Positions 35,522 through 44,486 of a DNA stretch of 64,000 bases are shown one piece after another (within the stretch, counting starts at the first letter, position 1; each line of letters opens with the position of its first letter). The notes under the pieces were generated by a model. It had not been told where the DNA came from. It made no database searches and worked only from the letters and a program-made list of their open reading frames with translations. The position numbers and the translations under genes were made by a program. The DNA is from Lactiplantibacillus pingfangensis (lineage in GTDB: Bacteria; Bacillota; Bacilli; Lactobacillales; Lactobacillaceae). The stretch is from assembly GCF_005404945.1 (NCBI RefSeq), contig NZ_BJDG01000008.1, positions 51,350-115,349 on the forward strand, read 5' to 3'.

Positions 35522-35649
35522 GTGGTGAATCTAAAAGTCGCCCTAATGTTTAAATTTATTATTTTAGTTTAAATTTGGCTGAACCGACGCTTAAAAGTCG
35601 TCTCAGCGACATTAAAAAGTAAAAAAGAATCTTATTTTTTAACTTGCTG

Positions 35650-35658
35650 TGCTATAAT
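35650..35658 (+). promoter_or_regulatory. Extended -10 promoter P2 upstream of parE
   Basis: TGCTATAAT, with no good -35, lies 100 bp before the parE ATG and downstream of the SOS box, so it could give LexA-independent basal expression. Confidence 0.5.
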
Positions 35659-35757
35659 TTAATCTGCATGGCTTACGTTAGCGTTGTCAAGCCTAGTAAC
35701 TAGGCAATCTGACTAATTAACCGGTTATGACCAGAAACACGAAGGAGCAATTCATGA

Positions 35758-37764
35758 ATGGCTAAAAAAGACTTAAAATATGACGATTCTTCAATTCAAG
35801 TGCTTGAAGGATTGGAAGCCGTCCGCAAACGACCTGGGATGTATATCGGGTCAACGGACGGTCGCGGTTTACACCATCTGGTTTACGAAATTGTCGATAA
35901 CGCGGTCGATGAAGCTTTGGCTGGTTTCGGTAAAGAGATTAATGTTGTGATTCATGCGGACAACAGTATCACGGTTGTCGATCATGGTCGTGGGATGCCA
36001 GTTGGGATGCATGCCTCTGGGATTCCGACCCCAGAAGTTATCTTGACGGTCTTGCATGCCGGTGGAAAATTCGGCCAGGGCGGCTATAAGACTTCCGGCG
36101 GGCTGCATGGCGTTGGTGCGAGTGTCGTGAATGCCTTATCAACTGAATTGACGGTCACGATTATCCGTGACGGTTATCGCTATCAAGAAAAATTCAAAAA
36201 TGGCGGGCAGCCAGTCGGCACCCTTGAAAACAAGGGTAAAACGGCTAAACCAACCGGAACGACGATTACGTTTAAACCTGACGCAAGTATTTTTACAACG
36301 ACGGTTTATAATTTTCAAACGTTGTCCGAACGATTACGCGAATCAGCCTTCTTATTGAAGGGCGTTAAAATCACTTTGGCTGATGAACGTGAAGGCCAAC
36401 AACAAGAAGAAGTTTTCCATTATGAAGAAGGCATCAAAGAATTTGTCACTTATCTCAACGAAGATAAGGATACCCTCGGTGATGTCATGTTCTTCGATGG
36501 CACCAAGGAAGGCGTTGAAGTTGAAGTCGCGGCGCAATACAACGACGGCTATTCTGAAAACTTGCTTTCCTTTGTCAATAATGTGCGAACGCCAGACGGT
36601 GGGACCCATGAAGCTGGGTTCCGTAGTGCCTGGACGAAAGCTTTCAATGAGTATGCCCGAAAAGTTGGCTTGCTGAAGGAGAAAGATAAGAATCTGGAAG
36701 GCTCTGACGTGCGTGAAGGATTGTCAGCGGTTATTTCATTACGGATTCCAGAAAATCTCTTGCAATTTGAAGGCCAAACTAAGGAAAAACTAGGTACACC
36801 GGAAGCCCGGACGATTGTCGACAGTGTCATCAGTGAGCAATTACAGTTTTTCTTGATGGAAAATGGTGAATTTGCCCAAATGCTGATTCGTAAATCGACG
36901 AAGGCACGCCAAGCACGTGAGGCCGCCCGTAAAGCTCGTGATGAGAGCCGTAACGGTAAGCGAAAGCATAAACAAGAACGGCTGTTGTCTGGTAAATTAA
37001 CGCCGGCACAGTCTAAGAATGCCAAACGGAATGAACTTTTCCTAGTTGAAGGGGATTCTGCCGGTGGGTCGGCCAAGCAAGGCCGCGATCGGAAATTCCA
37101 AGCAATTTTGCCACTCCGCGGGAAAGTTTTAAATACCGAAAAGGCCAAACTACAAGACATTGTTAAAAATGAAGAAATTAATACGATGATTTATACGATT
37201 GGTGCGGGTGTCGGGACTGAATTTGATTTGAAAGCTAGCAATTACGACAAAGTCATCATCATGACCGATGCCGATACCGATGGTGCCCATATTCAGATCC
37301 TGTTGCTCACCTTCTTCTATAAATACATGCGGCCACTGATCGACGCTGGGAAGATTTATATCGCTTTACCACCGTTGTATCGTCTACAAAAGAAGCAAGG
37401 CAAACAACTGCGAACTGAATATGCTTGGACCGATGAGGAGCTTGAACTTCGGACTAAGACATTCGGTAAAGGGTATGCGCTACAACGTTACAAGGGGCTT
37501 GGTGAAATGAATGCCGAACAGCTCTGGGAAACGACGATGGACCCGGAAAAACGGACCTTGGTTCGTGTCCGGATTGATGATGCAGCCTTAGCTGAAAAAC
37601 GGGTCACCACTTTAATGGGTGATAAGGTTGAACCACGTCGTAAGTGGATTGAAAACAATGTTCAATTCAGTCTCGATGAAGACGGCTCATTACTCGATAA
37701 CCAAGCGCTTAGTTCGGCACATGAAAAGGCTGATGAAGAATTAGCGCAACAATTAAAGCAATAA
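35758..37764 (+). CDS. parE: DNA topoisomerase IV subunit B
   Basis: ATPase subunit of the decatenase that separates daughter chromosomes. It has the GHKL ATPase motifs YEIVDNAVDEA and DHGRGMPVGMH and a GGKFGQGGYKTSGGLHGVG lid. TOPRIM motifs are LVEGDSAGGSAKQGRDR and MTDADTDGAHI. At 668 residues it is ParE-sized. GAAGGAGC precedes ATG. parC follows after 12 bp. Its promoter region carries a LexA-type box. Confidence 0.95.
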   Translation: MAKKDLKYDDSSIQVLEGLEAVRKRPGMYIGSTDGRGLHHLVYEIVDNAVDEALAGFGKEINVVIHADNSITVVDHGRGMPVGMHASGIPTPEVILTVLHAGGKFGQGGYKTSGGLHGVGASVVNALSTELTVTIIRDGYRYQEKFKNGGQPVGTLENKGKTAKPTGTTITFKPDASIFTTTVYNFQTLSERLRESAFLLKGVKITLADEREGQQQEEVFHYEEGIKEFVTYLNEDKDTLGDVMFFDGTKEGVEVEVAAQYNDGYSENLLSFVNNVRTPDGGTHEAGFRSAWTKAFNEYARKVGLLKEKDKNLEGSDVREGLSAVISLRIPENLLQFEGQTKEKLGTPEARTIVDSVISEQLQFFLMENGEFAQMLIRKSTKARQAREAARKARDESRNGKRKHKQERLLSGKLTPAQSKNAKRNELFLVEGDSAGGSAKQGRDRKFQAILPLRGKVLNTEKAKLQDIVKNEEINTMIYTIGAGVGTEFDLKASNYDKVIIMTDADTDGAHIQILLLTFFYKYMRPLIDAGKIYIALPPLYRLQKKQGKQLRTEYAWTDEELELRTKTFGKGYALQRYKGLGEMNAEQLWETTMDPEKRTLVRVRIDDAALAEKRVTTLMGDKVEPRRKWIENNVQFSLDEDGSLLDNQALSSAHEKADEELAQQLKQ

Positions 37765-37776
37765 GGAGGTCGCAAT

Positions 37777-40227
37777 TTGACAGTTGAACAACCAAAAATT
37801 CAAGAATTAACCTTGGAAGACGTCATGGGCGACCGCTTTGGCCGTTACTCTAAGTATATTATCCAAGAACGGGCGTTGCCGGATATTCGTGATGGCTTGA
37901 AACCCGTTCAGCGGCGAATTCTCTATGCCATGAATCAGGATGGCAACACCTATGACAAGGCCTTCCGAAAGTCTGCAAAATCGGTCGGAAACGTCATGGG
38001 TAACTTTCATCCTCATGGGGATTCTTCAATTTACGAAGCAATGGTTCGCCTGAGTCAAGATTGGAAATTACGCGAACCACTCATTGAAATGCATGGTAAT
38101 AATGGGTCAATGGATGGCGATCCAGCCGCCGCAATGCGATATACCGAGGCACGCCTCAGCAAAATCGCTGGTGAAATGTTACAAGATATCGATAAGAAAA
38201 CCGTCGATATGGTTTTAAACTTCGATGATACGGAGTACGAACCGACAGTGTTGCCGGCCCGTTTTCCAAATCTCTTAGTCAACGGTGCGACTGGGATTTC
38301 AGCCGGTTATGCGACGGAGATTCCACCGCATAATTTAGGCGAAGTCATTGATGCAGTGCTCTATTTGATGAACCATCCCAAGGCCGAGATGGCTGATTTG
38401 ATGGACTTTGTCAAAGGACCCGATTTTCCGACCGGCGGCATTATCCAGGGGATTGATGGGATCAAAAAAGCCTATGAAACTGGTCGTGGTCGAATTGTCG
38501 TCCGTTCACGGACACAGATTATGCCATTGAAAGGCAATAAATCCCAAATTGAGATTTCGGAGATTCCTTACGAAGTGAATAAGGCCCAACTGGTTAAAAA
38601 GATGGACGAAATTCGCATCATGAAGAAAATTGAAGGCATTGCGGAAGTTCGTGATGAAAGTGACCGTAAAGGGTTATCTATTGTGGTTGAACTAAAGCGT
38701 GACGTCAATGCAGAAGGTATTTTAAATTATTTATTTAAGAATACTGATCTACAAATTACGTATAATTTCAACATGGTTGCCATTTATCATCAACGGCCAG
38801 AACACGTTGGCCTGAAAACGATCATTGGCGCTTACTTGGAACATCAGCGTGATGTGATTACTCGGCGGACCCAGTTTAATTTGCAAAAAGCTGCTGATCG
38901 GCAACATATCGTCCAAGGGCTCATCAAAGCGATGTCCATTTTGGATGAAGTCATTGCGACCATTCGTGGCAGTAAAGATAAAAAAGATGCCAAAGCAAAT
39001 TTAGTCGCAAAATTTGACTTTTCAGAACTGCAGGCAGAAGCCATTGTGACGATGCAATTGTATCGTCTAACTAATACTGATGTGACGCAGTTGGAAAAAG
39101 AAGCCGCTGAATTAGCCGAAGCCATCAAGCGCTATCAACTTATTTTGGCGGAACCTAAAGAGCTGGATAAGGTCTTGCGGCGCGAATTAAAGGCAATTCA
39201 AAAGGCTTATCCAAGCAAACGGTTTACTGAGATTCAATCTGAGGTTCAAGAATTGAAGATTGACACTGAAGTGGTCGTTCCACAAGAAGACGTCGTTGTC
39301 ATGATTAGTCATGATGGGTATATCAAACGGACTAGCTTACGGTCATATACGGCCTCTGACGCTGCTGATAATGGGCTGAAAGATGAGGATTTCCCAATTT
39401 ATTTGGCGAAAAACAATACGCTGGACCATCTGATGATGTTCACGAATCAGGGCCATTTGATCTATCGTCCCGTTCATGAGATTGCTGATGCGAAATGGAA
39501 AGACACCGGTGAACACATTTCACAAACGATCGGCTTGGCAGCTGACGAACGGATCACCTGGGTCTTTAATTTTACCGACTTAAAAGCCACTGGCAAGTTC
39601 TTAGTGGCAACGAATGACGGTTACATTAAGCAGACCGATTTTGCTGACTACACGCCGGGGCGGACGTATAAGACCCGCGCCAGTCAATTCATCAAATTGA
39701 AGTCTGACACATCTCAAGTTGTGACAGTCAAGTATTTGCCAACCGTGCCAGAGGGTACCTTGGTCTTGTTGACACAACATGGTTATGGCTTACGCTATGA
39801 TCTGAGTGAAGTCCCAACGGTCGGTGCGAAGGCAGTTGGGGTAAAATCAATGGATCTGCGCGACGACTTAATTGTTCGAGCAGCGATTGCGGGTGAAAAT
39901 GATTTACTGGCGATGATTACGCAACGTGGCTCATTTAAACAGATGAAGGTCAGTGATATTCCAGTCACCAGTCGTGCGCGTCGTGGCGTGCAAGTGCTAC
40001 GCGAGTTGAAGAGCAATCCACATCGGCTTGTTGATGCGGTATTGATTGGCGCTAATCAGACCGGTGTGGCACTAGAAGTGTTGACGGATCGACTGAAGCA
40101 GCATTCGATTCTGAGCGATGATCACCCAGTGAGTGCCCGCTATTCGAATGGCTCATTTGTCGTGGATACGGATACTGAAGGGATTCCGGTTGCCATTCAG
40201 ATTCATCCCATCCCGTTGACCGTTTAA
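37777..40227 (+). CDS. parC: DNA topoisomerase IV subunit A
   Basis: Breakage-reunion subunit. The active-site Tyr lies in AAMRYTEARLS. The quinolone-determining segment GNFHPHGDSSIYEAMV keeps the wild-type Ser and Glu. The C-terminal beta-propeller is present (repeats such as YIKRTSLRSY and GSFKQMKVSDIP). At 816 residues it is full length. A TTG start follows AAGGAGGTCGCAAT, directly after parE. Together with XerC and dif it forms the chromosome-segregation set of this region. Confidence 0.95.
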   Translation: MTVEQPKIQELTLEDVMGDRFGRYSKYIIQERALPDIRDGLKPVQRRILYAMNQDGNTYDKAFRKSAKSVGNVMGNFHPHGDSSIYEAMVRLSQDWKLREPLIEMHGNNGSMDGDPAAAMRYTEARLSKIAGEMLQDIDKKTVDMVLNFDDTEYEPTVLPARFPNLLVNGATGISAGYATEIPPHNLGEVIDAVLYLMNHPKAEMADLMDFVKGPDFPTGGIIQGIDGIKKAYETGRGRIVVRSRTQIMPLKGNKSQIEISEIPYEVNKAQLVKKMDEIRIMKKIEGIAEVRDESDRKGLSIVVELKRDVNAEGILNYLFKNTDLQITYNFNMVAIYHQRPEHVGLKTIIGAYLEHQRDVITRRTQFNLQKAADRQHIVQGLIKAMSILDEVIATIRGSKDKKDAKANLVAKFDFSELQAEAIVTMQLYRLTNTDVTQLEKEAAELAEAIKRYQLILAEPKELDKVLRRELKAIQKAYPSKRFTEIQSEVQELKIDTEVVVPQEDVVVMISHDGYIKRTSLRSYTASDAADNGLKDEDFPIYLAKNNTLDHLMMFTNQGHLIYRPVHEIADAKWKDTGEHISQTIGLAADERITWVFNFTDLKATGKFLVATNDGYIKQTDFADYTPGRTYKTRASQFIKLKSDTSQVVTVKYLPTVPEGTLVLLTQHGYGLRYDLSEVPTVGAKAVGVKSMDLRDDLIVRAAIAGENDLLAMITQRGSFKQMKVSDIPVTSRARRGVQVLRELKSNPHRLVDAVLIGANQTGVALEVLTDRLKQHSILSDDHPVSARYSNGSFVVDTDTEGIPVAIQIHPIPLTV

Positions 40228-40337
40228 AAAATAGAACGCCCAACGCTTGCAAGGCTTTCAGCATTAGCTTACTATGAAAACAGGTTAAAAATGATCACTT
40301 AATAATTAGGTGAGGTTTATTTACCGATAACAATCGC

Positions 40338-40366
40338 TTGCTTTAAAATCTAATCTTGTATATATT
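40338..40366 (+). promoter_or_regulatory. Promoter of the 40414 LysR gene
   Basis: TTGCTT (40338-40343), 17-bp spacer, TATATT (40361-40366). Confidence 0.5.
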
Positions 40367-40413
40367 ATAGACATCATAAGATGAAGATAAGACGAAAGGA
40401 TCAGGTAAAATTC

Positions 40414-41373
40414 ATGAAAACAACTCAAGAAAGTATTTTCTCTTCAAAAACGTTGACCTATTTCTTGCAATTAGCTGAAACAATGAATTATACGCAAGCT
40501 GCACAGATCTTAGGCATTACCCAGCCTGCGTTGACACAACAAATTAAAAAGTTGGAACGGACGGTTGGGGCACCATTATTTTATTCCGTTGGTAAAAAGT
40601 TACGCTTGTCCGACGCTGGTTATACGATGTTAAATGCGACGCATAATATTTATAATGTGTTGAATAAAGCCACCGATGAAATTCAGCAGACCACAAGTGC
40701 CACTCAAGGATCAATTAATATTGGGGTCTTGGCATCTATTGAGGATCATGTTTTTGAGGACTTTGCAATCAAGTATTACGAAGCCAATCCGAATGTGGTT
40801 ATTTCGTTTCATATGTTAACCCGGAAAGAAATCTGGGAACGTTTAGAAAACAACCGAATTGATTTAGCGGTCATGTATTTACCCGATGAAAGCATCAAAA
40901 ACTGGAAACCTTATCAATCGAAAAAGATTGTTCAGGAAGACTTGTTATTCATCACTAGTGATCCAAAGCAAGCGAAAAAGAAGCGCATCAAGTTTAAAGA
41001 TACGACCAGTGAACCTTGGGTCAGGTATCCTGAAAACTATTATTTAGATCAAGTGATTAAGGAGTCCTACAAGAATCAGCTAGCTGATTTACCGACCCCG
41101 ATTGCCCGGTTTACCACACCACAACAGATTTATCGTTTCGTGGCTGCAACTGGAACGAACACGGCATTGCCAAGTTCATTTATGGTCGCTAACCCTGCCA
41201 ATGATAATCTGCATACGGTCTCGTTTGAACCAGCAATTAAGTTTGATTTGAATTTCGTCTTCCGTAAAGATAAAGATCAGATTCCACGAATCAAGAATTT
41301 CTTGGATGAATTTGATAACTATTTGCGTAAAGAAGACTATATCTCACGGTTACAAAAAATTAATCAAAAATAG
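40414..41373 (+). CDS. LysR-type transcriptional regulator
   Basis: About 319 residues. The N-terminal winged HTH is TYFLQLAETMNYTQAAQILG followed by ITQPALTQQIKKLE. The rest is a periplasmic-binding-like effector domain with no recognisable ligand signature. The first ATG at 40381 precedes the GAAAGGA ribosome binding site, so the ATG at 40414 is preferred. It is followed after 21 bp by ppaC in the same direction; the target genes cannot be told from this context. Confidence 0.88.
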   Translation: MKTTQESIFSSKTLTYFLQLAETMNYTQAAQILGITQPALTQQIKKLERTVGAPLFYSVGKKLRLSDAGYTMLNATHNIYNVLNKATDEIQQTTSATQGSINIGVLASIEDHVFEDFAIKYYEANPNVVISFHMLTRKEIWERLENNRIDLAVMYLPDESIKNWKPYQSKKIVQEDLLFITSDPKQAKKKRIKFKDTTSEPWVRYPENYYLDQVIKESYKNQLADLPTPIARFTTPQQIYRFVAATGTNTALPSSFMVANPANDNLHTVSFEPAIKFDLNFVFRKDKDQIPRIKNFLDEFDNYLRKEDYISRLQKINQK

Positions 41374-41394
41374 ACTAAAAGGAGTTTTTCGAAA

Positions 41395-42324
41395 ATGAGT
41401 AAAGAACTAATTTTTGGTCACCAAAGTCCTGACACTGACGCTATTGTGGCGGCCAAAGCCTTGTCATATTTAGAAAATAAGTTGGGTAATGATACTGAAG
41501 CCGTTGCTTTAGGTGAACCTAACGAAGAAACCAAGTTTGTTTTAGATCACTTTAACGAACCGGCACCACGGATTATTACTAAGGCTGCGCCGGAAGTTGA
41601 CTCAGTGATGTTAGTTGATCATAACGAACCGCAACAAAGTGTTAGCGATATTGCTGATGTGACTGTGACCGCGGTCGTTGATCATCACCGGATTTCTGGG
41701 TTCGAAACGTCACAACCATTGTTCTACCGTGCAGAACCACTTGGCTGCTGCAGTACGGTTATTTATAAGATGTTCAACGAACAGCACGTTGAAATTCCTG
41801 CTAAATTAGCTGGTTTGATGTTATCTGCAATCATCTCTGACACCTTGTTATTGAAGTCACCAACAACAACGCCAACCGATGTTGCCGTTGTGAAAGACTT
41901 AGCTAAAATCGCTGACGTTGATTACGAAAGCTACGGTTTAGCAATGCTTAAAGCTGGCACAAACTTAGCAAGCAAGAGTGAAAAAGAATTAATTGATGCT
42001 GATGCTAAATCATTTGAAATGGCCGGTACGACGGTCCGTGTGGCACAAATCAATACCGTTGACTTACCAGAAGTATTTGATCGCCAAGAAGCCTTAGAAG
42101 CTGCCGCAAAGGCCGAAAATGATGCTGATGGTTACGACTTATTCTTAATCTTAGCAACTAATATTTTAGACAGCAATTCTGAATTATTAGTCGTTGGTGC
42201 CCCAACTGCACCCGTAGAAAAGGCTTTTGGCAAAACGCTTAAAAACAATCGTTTGAGCTTGCCAGGTGTCGTTTCACGTAAGAAGCAAGTGGTGCCACAA
42301 TTGACTGACGCCTTCAATGCTTAA
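41395..42324 (+). CDS. ppaC: Manganese-dependent inorganic pyrophosphatase (family II)
   Basis: Hydrolyses pyrophosphate to drive biosynthesis; cytosolic. DHH-family motifs are [20 protein letters not shown] and [10 protein letters not shown], followed by the DHHA2 domain with [10 protein letters not shown] near the C-terminus. At 309 residues it is standard. AAAGGAG lies upstream. Codon use is strongly biased as for highly expressed genes. A terminator follows. Confidence 0.96.
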   Translation: MSKELIFGHQSPDTDAIVAAKALSYLENKLGNDTEAVALGEPNEETKFVLDHFNEPAPRIITKAAPEVDSVMLVDHNEPQQSVSDIADVTVTAVVDHHRISGFETSQPLFYRAEPLGCCSTVIYKMFNEQHVEIPAKLAGLMLSAIISDTLLLKSPTTTPTDVAVVKDLAKIADVDYESYGLAMLKAGTNLASKSEKELIDADAKSFEMAGTTVRVAQINTVDLPEVFDRQEALEAAAKAENDADGYDLFLILATNILDSNSELLVVGAPTAPVEKAFGKTLKNNRLSLPGVVSRKKQVVPQLTDAFNA

Positions 42325-42335
42325 TCTGAATTTTC

Positions 42336-42366
42336 AAAAGACATCCTTAGTTGGATGTCTTTTTTG
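42336..42366 (+). terminator. Terminator after ppaC
   Basis: AAAAGACATCC (42336-42346) pairs with GGATGTCTTTT around a 6-nt loop, then more Ts. Confidence 0.92.
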
Positions 42367-42426
42367 TTATACAGATCAGTATTTTAAGGATTAATGGCAG
42401 TGAAACTGTCTCTCAGGCGTTAGTAA

Positions 42427-42464
42427 TTGACTTCGTATGTCCATAGAAGTAGTATGCACATACG
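42427..42464 (+). promoter_or_regulatory. Promoter overlapped by an inverted repeat
   Basis: TTGACT (42427-42432), 17-bp spacer, TAGTAT (42450-42455). CGTATGT (42434-42440) and ACATACG (42458-42464) form a perfect inverted repeat across the spacer and -10, a likely operator for the adjacent AbrB-like protein. Confidence 0.55.
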
Positions 42465-42486
42465 TAAGCTGAGAGGAGGGATTTCA

Positions 42487-42729
42487 GTGACTAAAGCAGA
42501 TAGTGTGAAGCCATTTAAAAGTGGCGAATCATTAGCATTTCGAATTTCTGAAAGTGACCGTGAACACTTGCAAATGGATACGACAACTGAGTTTGAAAAA
42601 ATTATTTCTCCAGATGGTCAAGAAATCACTTTTCGCAAGCTTGGAGCAGTCCGTCCCAATATTTTGAAATTAGCGAATAGTCAATATGATCAGCATGCAG
42701 ATTTAATGAAACGGCTCGAAAAATTGTGA
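42487..42729 (+). CDS. AbrB/MazE-like DNA-binding protein, no toxin partner
   Basis: An 80-residue protein. FKSGESLAFRISESDREHL, then EKIISPDGQEITFRKLG resembles the swapped-hairpin AbrB/MazE fold (pattern GNSLAVRIP). GAGAGGAGGG sets the GTG start at 42487; the upstream open frame covers the promoter. No MazF-like gene is adjacent: msrB follows after 71 bp. It may be an orphan antitoxin or a small autoregulated regulator. The fold assignment is by pattern only. Confidence 0.65.
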   Translation: MTKADSVKPFKSGESLAFRISESDREHLQMDTTTEFEKIISPDGQEITFRKLGAVRPNILKLANSQYDQHADLMKRLEKL

Positions 42730-42800
42730 GCTTTCTTTGAAGTAAAGTAATTTTTATGACAGTTGACTCAAGACAATGTCCGTTAAGGAGATGATTACGT

Positions 42801-43229
42801 TTGGATCAGGAAAAATTAAAACAAAAATTGACTGCTGAGCAGTATGCGGTCACACAAGAAGCTGCTACCGAACGGCCATTTAGCGGTCAATATGATGATT
42901 TTTATCAGGAAGGCCTCTACGTGGATGTTGTGAGTGGTGAACCGCTATTTAGCTCACGTGATAAGTATGATGCTGGTTGTGGCTGGCCATCATTTACTAA
43001 GCCAGTGACGAAAGCGGCCCTCAAAGAAAACTTTGATGACGCTTATGGGATGCACCGTACCGAGGTCTTGAGTCAGCAAGCCGACTCACACCTGGGCCAT
43101 GTGTTTACTGATGGCCCTCAAGATCAGGGTGGTTTGCGATACTGTATTAATTCGGCAGCATTGAAGTTTATTCCGGTCGCTGAGTTAGCACAGGCAGGTT
43201 ATGGCTCTTATGTCGCATTATTTAAATAA
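42801..43229 (+). CDS. msrB: Peptide methionine (R)-S-oxide reductase MsrB
   Basis: Reduces methionine-R-sulfoxide in oxidised proteins. The SelR-domain motifs are [24 protein letters not shown] and the catalytic Cys in [12 protein letters not shown]. At 142 residues, the zinc-binding CxxC pairs of other MsrBs are absent, as is usual in lactic acid bacteria. The start is TTG behind AAGGAG. A bidirectional terminator follows. Confidence 0.95.
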   Translation: MDQEKLKQKLTAEQYAVTQEAATERPFSGQYDDFYQEGLYVDVVSGEPLFSSRDKYDAGCGWPSFTKPVTKAALKENFDDAYGMHRTEVLSQQADSHLGHVFTDGPQDQGGLRYCINSAALKFIPVAELAQAGYGSYVALFK

Positions 43230-43236
43230 AGGCAGT

Positions 43237-43280
43237 AAAAAATTCCGCTTAGTTATGTTAACTAGGCGGAATTGCTTTTT
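43237..43280. terminator. Bidirectional terminator between msrB and the UPF0346 gene
   Basis: AATTCCGCTTAGTT and AACTAGGCGGAATT form a hairpin with one mismatch, with a T run on the plus side and an A run (T on the minus strand) on the other. Confidence 0.85.
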
Positions 43281-43483
43281 TAGGCGGCTTGATAGGCATC
43301 TAATGCCGAATATAGCGAATTTTTAACGGTATCACGTGTATTCAAATAAGTAATATAATCAGATAATTCGGTGATGTTGCTCGTTCGCGGAAAATCAAAG
43401 TCAGCATGTGCGTAGCAAGCGGCCGAATTATAAGGTCCCCGTTGGTCGATAAATGGTTCCAGCCAGCGATAAAATGTCATCAT
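43280..43483 (-). CDS. UPF0346 (YozE-type) paralogue
   Basis: A 67-residue helical protein, MTFYRWLEPFIDQRGPYN, with AHADFDFPRTSNITELSDYI and the C-terminal DAYQAA. It has the same architecture as the 73-residue UPF0346 protein at 18961, though with little identity. It starts with tandem ATGs behind AAAGGATG. It stands alone between msrB (convergent) and the recombinase-like gene. The function is unknown for the family. Confidence 0.75.
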   Translation of the reverse strand: MMTFYRWLEPFIDQRGPYNSAACYAHADFDFPRTSNITELSDYITYLNTRDTVKNSLYSALDAYQAA

Positions 43484-43634
43484 CTCAAAATCATCCTTTC
43501 AAAACTCGATAATCCTAGTCTAAAGGCATTTAAAGCTGATGTACAGGATTCGACGGAAGCTTAACCAACTTGCAAATCAGTTGTAAGGTTTGTGATACGA
43601 CTGTAAATTATTGTAAAGAAATTGCAACACAGTG

Positions 43635-44486
43635 TTAGTTTCTAGCTGCACGCAATTGTCGAAGTTCTTGCTGACGGGCTAGGTTTTGATAATAGCCTAG
43701 GCTGGCCAAATCCAATCGTAATGTTGTCATGATAACTGGGAGTTCGGTGTCGCGATGACCACGTAAGTACCACAGAATGAAGCTCTGACGCAGCCACACT
43801 GGTTTTAACGGCATGCCGGCCCGTTGACTGTCGCCACTGAGGTATTTATGCAGTGCCGCGAGACTGAGTCGTGGATCAGCGCCGCGTTTACGCTGTTTCA
43901 AAAATAAATCCCGAGTCTGAAACTCGGCCTGTAAGGGCGCTAAAAAGGTCTTAAATTTCGTCAAGAACACTTGTTCGTCAGCTGAAAAAGTGAGAGACTT
44001 AAGTTGTTGATAAAAATTAGGACTTAGGATTTCACTGGCCGTAAAACTATGACAAGTAAAGCACAAGAATGCCCTGGTATAGACGTGTAAGTCGTCGTTT
44101 GAGAGCAATTTTGACAGTTGCACTGGCCAGTCATCAGTAGTCTGATTTCCCGTTAGCGGTTGGCCCTTGATGGTAAATGTTGGCAGTGTCGTAATCCGAC
44201 GATGCGCGAACAAGAAACTAAAATAGCCATTTAAATTGGATAAACTTTTATTTAACGTGCTGGTTTTAAATTGACGTTGTTCTTTGAGCATGCTTAAGTA
44301 GGCTTGAATATCATTTTCAGTAATATCGATCAGCAAACCGCTGGCTTGATAAGTGCCGTTAAAGTGTTGCTGATAGTTGAAAAAATCACGTAAGGTCAGT
44401 TGGTATTGAACGATTGTCTGTGGTTGTTTCGCATCAGCAGTCAACTGATCAACAAAACTTTGTTCATAAGGAAATGTTGGCGTCAT
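43635..44486 (-). CDS. Degenerate tyrosine recombinase-like protein next to dif
   Basis: A 283-residue protein with an N-terminal phage-integrase SAM-like domain (QSFVDQLTADAKQPQTIVQY, then LNKSLSNLNGYFSFLFAHRR) and a C-terminal catalytic-like fold. The box I arginine (normally TGLR) is replaced (FTCHSFTASEIL). The H-x-x-R-H box reads WLRQSFILWYL, keeping one Arg but losing both His. A tyrosine pair remains (LGYYQNL). It is therefore probably unable to cleave DNA. Its start lies 418 bp from the dif site. A DNA-binding or Xer-modulating role is only a guess. Confidence 0.7.
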   Translation of the reverse strand: MTPTFPYEQSFVDQLTADAKQPQTIVQYQLTLRDFFNYQQHFNGTYQASGLLIDITENDIQAYLSMLKEQRQFKTSTLNKSLSNLNGYFSFLFAHRRITTLPTFTIKGQPLTGNQTTDDWPVQLSKLLSNDDLHVYTRAFLCFTCHSFTASEILSPNFYQQLKSLTFSADEQVFLTKFKTFLAPLQAEFQTRDLFLKQRKRGADPRLSLAALHKYLSGDSQRAGMPLKPVWLRQSFILWYLRGHRDTELPVIMTTLRLDLASLGYYQNLARQQELRQLRAARN

